From Methanomassiliicoccaceae archaeon UBA472 (lineage in GTDB: Archaea; Thermoplasmatota; Thermoplasmata; Methanomassiliicoccales; UBA472), in contig DAML01000016.1 in assembly GCA_002497075.1 (NCBI GenBank), forward strand, positions 295-17,270: a stretch of DNA of 16,976 bases, written 5' to 3'. Each line of letters opens with the position of its first letter. Within the stretch, counting starts at the first letter, position 1. This document shows, piece by piece, positions 12,490-16,976 of the stretch. Made by a program: the position numbers and the translations under genes. The notes below the pieces were generated by a model that did not search any database, had not been told where the DNA came from, and saw nothing but the letters and a program-made list of their open reading frames with translations.

Positions 12490-15400
12490 GTGCCCTTGCA
12501 AGAACTGGCCTGTAGCGAATCCATGCGCCGATACTTCTCCGGACTTTTCCAGGAGAACGAGCGCTGCTACGCTCTGGCCGCCGAGGCCAGGGCGAAAGGG
12601 CTGGACCCCAGCACGAACGTGGAGATACCCCAGGCCGAGGACCTGGCGGCAAGGGTGGAGAAGCAGTTATCCGACTGGCATGTCGACGGCGTGGCGGAGC
12701 GCATCAGGGAACTGTCCAAGCGCATCGAGAGCCGCGAGGAGCTTTCCCTTTTCATCGCCAAGGAGCTGGCCAAGGAGGCCGTCGCCGCCAACGAGGGAAG
12801 GGAGATGGCCATGGACCGGGCGGTCAGGGTCGGTCTCTCCGTGCTCACCGAGGGAATACTGGTGGCCCCGATCGTCGGCATCGCCGGTGTCAAGATCAAT
12901 CCGAACCCGGACGGCACGGAGTACCTTTCGGTGTTCTTCAACGGACCTATACGAGCTGCCGGGGGAACCGCCCAGGCCATGAGCGTGCTCATCGCGGACG
13001 TGGTGCGGCGAGAGTTCGGGATCGGTACCTACAAGCCCACCGTCGGGGAGGTGGAGAGGCTCAAGGAGGAGATTCCCCTCTACAAGCAGATCCAGCATCT
13101 TCAGTTCACCCCCAGCAACCAGGAGATCGAGATCATCTACCGGAACTGCCCTGTGTGCGTCGACGGGGAGAAGACCGAGGACGCCGAGATCTCCGGCTAC
13201 CGCAACCTGCCACGCATCAAGACCAATGCCGTTCGTGGTGGCGTATGCCTGGTCATCGCCGAAGGTCTGTGCCTCAAGGCGCCCAAGATAGAGAAGCACG
13301 TCAAGAAGCTGGGGTTGGAAGGCTGGGACTTCATCGGTGAGTACCTTAAGCTGAAGAAAGGGGCGACCAAGGAGCAGAAGGAGGTCAAGGTGCTCCCCGA
13401 CTTCAAGTACCTCAAGGACATCGTGGCCGGACGGCCAGTGATCGGGCACCCCTCGCGACCCGGAGGGTTGCGCCTTCGCTATGGAAGGGGAAGGACCACC
13501 GGACTGGCGGCCATCGCCCTGAGCCCGGCGACCATGTTCGCTTTGGACGACTTTTTGGCCATAGGTACGCAGATCAAGATCGAACGGCCTGGCAAGGCGG
13601 GGGCGGTCACCCCCTGCGACCGTTTGGAGGGTCCGATACTGCTATTGGACAACGGCGACCTGGTGCAGACCAACACCGTCAAGGAGTTCAAGGCCGTAAA
13701 GGAGAGGGTGAAGGAGATCACCGACGTCGGCCAGATACTCTTCCCGTTCGGGGAGTTCGTGGAGAACAATCACGTTCTGGTTCCTGGCGACTATGACCTG
13801 GAATGGCATCGCGCCGAGCTGTACGCCGCCAATGATTGGCAGCTGCCGGAGGGCTGGGAAGACCCCTCGGACTTCAAAGCCGCCCTGGAGATGTCCAGGC
13901 GCTACAACGTTCCGCTTCATCCCAAGTACAATCTGTTCTGGTACGACCTTTCCCTGGACAAGTTGCAGAGCCTGCGGGCAGATATACTATCCAAAGCCAA
14001 GTTGAAAGAAGGTTCCCTCAGAATTCCCTCGGAACCATATTCCAAGCGCATTCTGGAGACCCTCGGCGCCCTGCACCGGGTGATCGAAGGAGAGGTCGTT
14101 CTAGATAAGTACGCCGAGCCTCTCCTGGCCGGCCTGGGGCTGCTAGGTGATGGAAGCATCGAGGACCGCACGCCGTTGGAAGGGGCCACGGTGATGGACG
14201 CCGTGTCCAGGTGCACGGGCGTGAAGGTGAATCCCCGCTCAGTGACCCGGATCGGTTCACGAATGGCCAGGCCGGAGAAGGCCAAGGACCGTTCGGCGAA
14301 AGCCCCCTCGCACACCATATTCCCGATCGGCATGAACGGAGGCCCGCAGCGCCTGATGGAGAAGGCAGCCGCCAAGGGGAACATCACCGTCGAGCTGGGC
14401 GTCAGGAAGTGCCAGCTATGCGGGGAGCACCGTGTCTATTACCGGTGTCCATGCGGCGGCCACACCCAACCGGTCGGGGAGTCCAAAGAGGTGCCGGTCA
14501 ATATCGCCGAGGAGCTTGAAAAGGCAAGAAAGCTCCTGGGAGAAAGATCGATCCTGCCCAAGCTCAAGGGGGAGAAGGAGCTCAGGTCCAAGGACATGTG
14601 CCCGGAACCCCTCGAGAAGGGCATACTGCGCCGCAAGCACGAGATATACGTCAACAAGGACGGGACCATCCGCTTCGACCTTACGGACGTCCCCCTGACC
14701 CATTTCCGCCCTCGTGAGATAGGGCTGAGCGTGGAGAAGGCCTTGGAGCTTGGTTACGATCATGACATCTACGATCGTCCGCTGATCGATCCCGAGCAGC
14801 TCTGCGAGCTCAAGGTGCAAGACATCGTCCCATCCAATTCCTGCGGGGACTTCATGGTCCGGGTGGCCGGCTTCATCGACGATCTTCTGGAAAGGTTCTA
14901 CGAGCTGCCACCCCATTACAACGCCAAGAGCAAGGAGGACATAATAGGACATCTGGCCATCGGACTGGCTCCGCATACTTCGGGCGGGATCCTGTGCCGC
15001 ATGATCGGCTTCACCAAGGCCAGCGTCTGTTTCGGCCATCCGTTCTTTCACGCGGCGAAGAGGCGCAACGCCGACGGGGACGAGGACAGCGTGGTGCTGC
15101 TGTTGGACGGACTTCTCAACTTCTCCCGTTCGTACCTGCCCGACAGTCGCGGCGGCCTCATGGACGCCCCACTGGTGCTGGCCTTGCGTCTGGACCCCAA
15201 CGAGGTGGACAAAGAGGCCCAGAACATCGACGTGCATTGGCAGTATCCTTTGGAGTTCTACCGGGCCAGCGTGGAGTTCCGCCACCCCAAGGACATACAG
15301 TCCAAGATGGACCTGGTGGCGGACCGCATAAAATCGCTTCTGCAGTACGAGGGGTTCGGATTCACCCACGATACAAATGACATCGCGGAGGGGCCGGACG

Positions 15401-15939
15401 AATCAGCGTACAAGACGCTGGAGACCATGATGGACAAGATGACCGCCCAGCTTGAGCTGGCCAAGCGCATAAGGGCGGTGGACGAGGGGGACGTCGTTCA
15501 TAGGGTCATCACTAAGCATTTCCTGCCCGACCTCATCGGCAACCTCAAGAGCTTCTCCGGCCAGAAGTTCCGCTGCACCAAGTGCGGGGAGAGCTATCGG
15601 CGGGTTCCCCTCAGCGGGCACTGCTATTGCGGTAACAAGCTGAACCTCACGGTCTACGAGGCCAGCGTCAAGAAGTATCTGGAGGTCACCAGCCGCATCG
15701 GGCGTGACTACGGTGTATCGGAATACACGCAGCAGCGCATACGATTGATAGAGAAGTCCATCACATCCATATTCGGGGAGCAGATGGACAGCTCACCGCC
15801 TCCATTGGACTCCTATGACGAGGGAGGGGAGGAGCGACCGTTGGATTTCCCAAGTGATCCGGACAGTGACGATGCGGTCGAGGAAGAATCAGTTCGGGAA
15901 ACAGCCTGTAAAAAGGCGATCAGTCTGGACGATTTTTAA
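12490..15939 (+). CDS. polC: DNA polymerase D large (catalytic) subunit DP2
   Basis: At 1149 residues this is the catalytic subunit of the archaeal replicative polymerase PolD, which works with the DP1 exonuclease subunit (not in the window). Visible features are LGxxGDG-like and GRTTGLAAIALSPAT segments in the N-terminal half, a Cys pair CPVC (C220, C223), a zinc motif C641-x2-C644 with C653-x-C655, and the catalytic loop NADGDED (D862, D864, D866) followed by VVLLLDGLLNFSRSYLP. A C-terminal zinc module has C1029-x2-C1032 and C1045-x-C1047. No intein interrupts the frame, although DP2 genes often carry one. The tail AISLDDF resembles a degenerate PCNA-binding motif. The GTG at 12490 fits the TATA box and gives the usual N-terminus; ATG at 12523 would be short. 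It follows the Nog1-like gene and is convergent with rpo3. Confidence 0.96.
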   Translation: MPLQELACSESMRRYFSGLFQENERCYALAAEARAKGLDPSTNVEIPQAEDLAARVEKQLSDWHVDGVAERIRELSKRIESREELSLFIAKELAKEAVAANEGREMAMDRAVRVGLSVLTEGILVAPIVGIAGVKINPNPDGTEYLSVFFNGPIRAAGGTAQAMSVLIADVVRREFGIGTYKPTVGEVERLKEEIPLYKQIQHLQFTPSNQEIEIIYRNCPVCVDGEKTEDAEISGYRNLPRIKTNAVRGGVCLVIAEGLCLKAPKIEKHVKKLGLEGWDFIGEYLKLKKGATKEQKEVKVLPDFKYLKDIVAGRPVIGHPSRPGGLRLRYGRGRTTGLAAIALSPATMFALDDFLAIGTQIKIERPGKAGAVTPCDRLEGPILLLDNGDLVQTNTVKEFKAVKERVKEITDVGQILFPFGEFVENNHVLVPGDYDLEWHRAELYAANDWQLPEGWEDPSDFKAALEMSRRYNVPLHPKYNLFWYDLSLDKLQSLRADILSKAKLKEGSLRIPSEPYSKRILETLGALHRVIEGEVVLDKYAEPLLAGLGLLGDGSIEDRTPLEGATVMDAVSRCTGVKVNPRSVTRIGSRMARPEKAKDRSAKAPSHTIFPIGMNGGPQRLMEKAAAKGNITVELGVRKCQLCGEHRVYYRCPCGGHTQPVGESKEVPVNIAEELEKARKLLGERSILPKLKGEKELRSKDMCPEPLEKGILRRKHEIYVNKDGTIRFDLTDVPLTHFRPREIGLSVEKALELGYDHDIYDRPLIDPEQLCELKVQDIVPSNSCGDFMVRVAGFIDDLLERFYELPPHYNAKSKEDIIGHLAIGLAPHTSGGILCRMIGFTKASVCFGHPFFHAAKRRNADGDEDSVVLLLDGLLNFSRSYLPDSRGGLMDAPLVLALRLDPNEVDKEAQNIDVHWQYPLEFYRASVEFRHPKDIQSKMDLVADRIKSLLQYEGFGFTHDTNDIAEGPDESAYKTLETMMDKMTAQLELAKRIRAVDEGDVVHRVITKHFLPDLIGNLKSFSGQKFRCTKCGESYRRVPLSGHCYCGNKLNLTVYEASVKKYLEVTSRIGRDYGVSEYTQQRIRLIEKSITSIFGEQMDSSPPPLDSYDEGGEERPLDFPSDPDSDDAVEEESVRETACKKAISLDDF

Positions 15940-15960
15940 AAATTAAGAAAATGGGAAGAT

Positions 15961-15975
15961 GGCGGGAGTGCCGCC
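15961..15975 (-). terminator. GC-rich stem-loop followed by T-rich stretch after rpo3
   Basis: GGCGG (15961-15965) and CCGCC (15971-15975) form a 5-bp stem with a five-base loop. Read on the minus strand the stem starts four bases after the rpo3 stop codon. It is followed by a T-rich stretch (15957-15938), ending in five T across the polD stop region. The arrangement could terminate the rpo3 transcript. Confidence 0.4.
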
Positions 15976-15978
15976 GTT

Positions 15979-16815
15979 TCAGCCTTCCAGGGAAGCGACC
16001 TTCTCCCTGAACTCGTCGAAGCCCTTCTCCAACGATTCCAGGGCCTTGGTCAGTGCCACCCTCGCGCTCAGGGACCCGTCGGTCTCGAACTCGAAGAGGA
16101 ACTTGTTTTCGGACCAATTCACCTGTATAGCGCCGGTGCGGCAGGCCTTGACGCACTCCTCGCACAGGACGCAGGCGTCATTGTCCAGGACCTGAACCTT
16201 CTGGTCCTTGAACTTCACGACCTCCTTCGGGCAGACCTTGACACAGGTTCCACCGTTGTCGCACTTGGATGGGTCGATGGTCACGGTGGGGAAGTACTTG
16301 TATCCCACGCCGTGGGTAGGCTGCCACTTGGCGTGCTTGCGGCCGGTGCCCAGCTCGGCGATGGCGTAGGCCAGTATACCCTGGCGTTCGCCCAGCCTGA
16401 CAATGGGGATCAGTTGGTCCTTCACCTGGAACTTGGAGTCGCCCAGGCAGCTAAGGTCACCAGAGTACACCTCGCACGGCCCCCTCTTTTCCAGGGAGTA
16501 GTAGATGGTGCAGCTCGGGCAGCCCTCGCCGCCGCAGGAGCACTGGTCGCGGAAGCCGAACAGCTCCAGATCGGTAGGGATCGGGACCAGGCCCAGGCGG
16601 TGGGCCACGATCTCGTCGAAAACCGGGCTGATGCTCTCGTACTCGTTTCCCTCGGCGTCCACGGACGAACCCAGGTGGAACTCCACGTCGTCGATGGCCA
16701 GCTTGGGCACGTCCATGATCAGCGCCCTTCGCAGCGCGTTGACCTTCTCCGGACTGGCGTCGGTGACCAGGAACTTGGCCCTGGTCTCCATCTCCTCTAG
16801 CATCTTTATGTGCAT
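15979..16815 (-). CDS. rpoD: DNA-directed RNA polymerase subunit D (Rpo3) with ferredoxin-like domain
   Basis: This 278-residue protein is the archaeal counterpart of Rpb3/alpha, which with subunit L starts polymerase assembly. The N-terminus has ETRAKFLVTDASPEKVNALRRAL. The insertion domain has EIVAHRLGLVPIPTDLELF and a Cys cluster C92-x-C94-x4-C99-x2-C102, like the zinc loop of Rpb3. Residues ~178-230 form a ferredoxin-like domain. The first motif is C185-x5-C191-x3-C195-P, lacking the usual second cysteine (Gly188). The second motif, C215-x2-C218-x2-C221-x3-C225, is complete. The dimerisation domain resumes after it (FLFEFETDGSLSARVALTKA). The start at 16815 lies 11 bp after rpsK with GAGGCG upstream; Met5 and Met9 are less likely. 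This gene is the archaeal polymerase subunit D, not a sigma factor. Confidence 0.95.
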   Translation of the reverse strand: MHIKMLEEMETRAKFLVTDASPEKVNALRRALIMDVPKLAIDDVEFHLGSSVDAEGNEYESISPVFDEIVAHRLGLVPIPTDLELFGFRDQCSCGGEGCPSCTIYYSLEKRGPCEVYSGDLSCLGDSKFQVKDQLIPIVRLGERQGILAYAIAELGTGRKHAKWQPTHGVGYKYFPTVTIDPSKCDNGGTCVKVCPKEVVKFKDQKVQVLDNDACVLCEECVKACRTGAIQVNWSENKFLFEFETDGSLSARVALTKALESLEKGFDEFREKVASLEG

Positions 16816-16826
16816 AAAGCGCCTCT

Positions 16827-16976
16827 TTAGACCCTTCTGCCCCGGCGCCCGCCCTTCTTCTTGGTCCCGTCATGCGGGATAGGGGTGACATCCTCGATGC
16901 GCCCGATCCTCAGTCCAGCGCGGGCCAGGGCCCTGATGGCCGCCTGAGCGCCCGGACCGGGGGAGGTGGAGCGGTT
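16827..16976 (-). CDS. rpsK: 30S ribosomal protein uS11, C-terminal 49 residues, 5' truncated by window
   Basis: The minus-strand frame runs in from the right edge and stops at TAA (16827-16829). It reads NRSTSPGPGAQAAIRALARA, GLRIGRIEDVTPIPHDGTK and a basic tail KKGGRRGRRV. This is the conserved C-terminal half of archaeal uS11, a platform protein near the mRNA exit. The missing start is outside the window. It sits 11 bp upstream of rpo3, the standard archaeal order (uS13-uS4-uS11-Rpo3), so the two are co-transcribed. Confidence 0.95.
   Translation of the reverse strand, partial: NRSTSPGPGAQAAIRALARAGLRIGRIEDVTPIPHDGTKKKGGRRGRRV

Noticed and set aside
14416..15369. Minus-strand open frame opposite the PolD gene
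   Set aside because: It is a codon-bias shadow of the conserved DP2 catalytic region, with no recognisable motif and no promoter or ribosome binding site.
1..16976. CRISPR array, insertion sequence, toxin-antitoxin pair or defence island
   Set aside because: I found no regularly spaced repeats, transposase or paired small toxin/antitoxin genes. The gene content is housekeeping and single-gene physiological units.

Overview
The window looks like a chromosomal segment of a moderately GC-rich archaeon of the euryarchaeal type. The evidence is a PolD-type DNA polymerase large subunit, an archaeal/eukaryal RNA polymerase subunit D (Rpo3) next to uS11, EF-1alpha followed by uS10, an archaeal Nog1-like GTPase, and a repeated promoter layout. 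In that layout a TATA-like box lies 24-31 bp before a start codon, which implies leaderless or nearly leaderless mRNAs. Gene content and the ferredoxin-like insert in Rpo3 would suit a Thermoplasmata-related anaerobe, but that placement is inference. I see no insertion sequence, phage gene, integrase, CRISPR array or rRNA.

Layout. (1) 1-530, plus: 3' end of EF-1alpha, then rpsJ. (2) 672-3346, plus: an MscS-type channel, ilvD, and a tRNA-Ala(UGC) with the diagnostic G3-U70 pair. (3) 3347-6376: a probable 45-residue basic ORF on the minus strand, an unrecognised cysteine-rich 340-residue protein, and an M28 metallopeptidase anchored in the membrane at both ends. (4) 6480-8065, minus: a two-gene nfeD-SPFH (stomatin-like) operon. 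(5) 8230-8907, plus: a Prx6-type peroxiredoxin with repeats around its promoter and start codon. (6) 8946-11430, minus: an ArsB/SLC13-type permease, an Lrp/AsnC regulator and an HTH-Nudix fusion, the first two with their own TATA-like box. (7) 11464-15939, plus: Nog1-like GTPase and PolD large subunit, 39 bp apart. (8) 15979-16976, minus: rpo3 and the 3' end of rpsK (uS11), convergent with polD.

How the genes fit together. Both ends are information-processing genes (translation, transcription, replication). The middle holds single-gene units for envelope homeostasis (MscS, SPFH/NfeD, permease, surface peptidase), branched-chain amino acid synthesis (IlvD) and oxidative defence (peroxiredoxin). 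I found no convincing new multi-gene system. The points most worth a second look are the dyad over the peroxiredoxin start codon, the HTH-Nudix fusion sharing a 33-bp divergent promoter with Nog1, the seven-cysteine ferredoxin domain of Rpo3, the cysteine-rich unknown protein, the small basic ORF, and the five 11-residue repeats in the SPFH protein.
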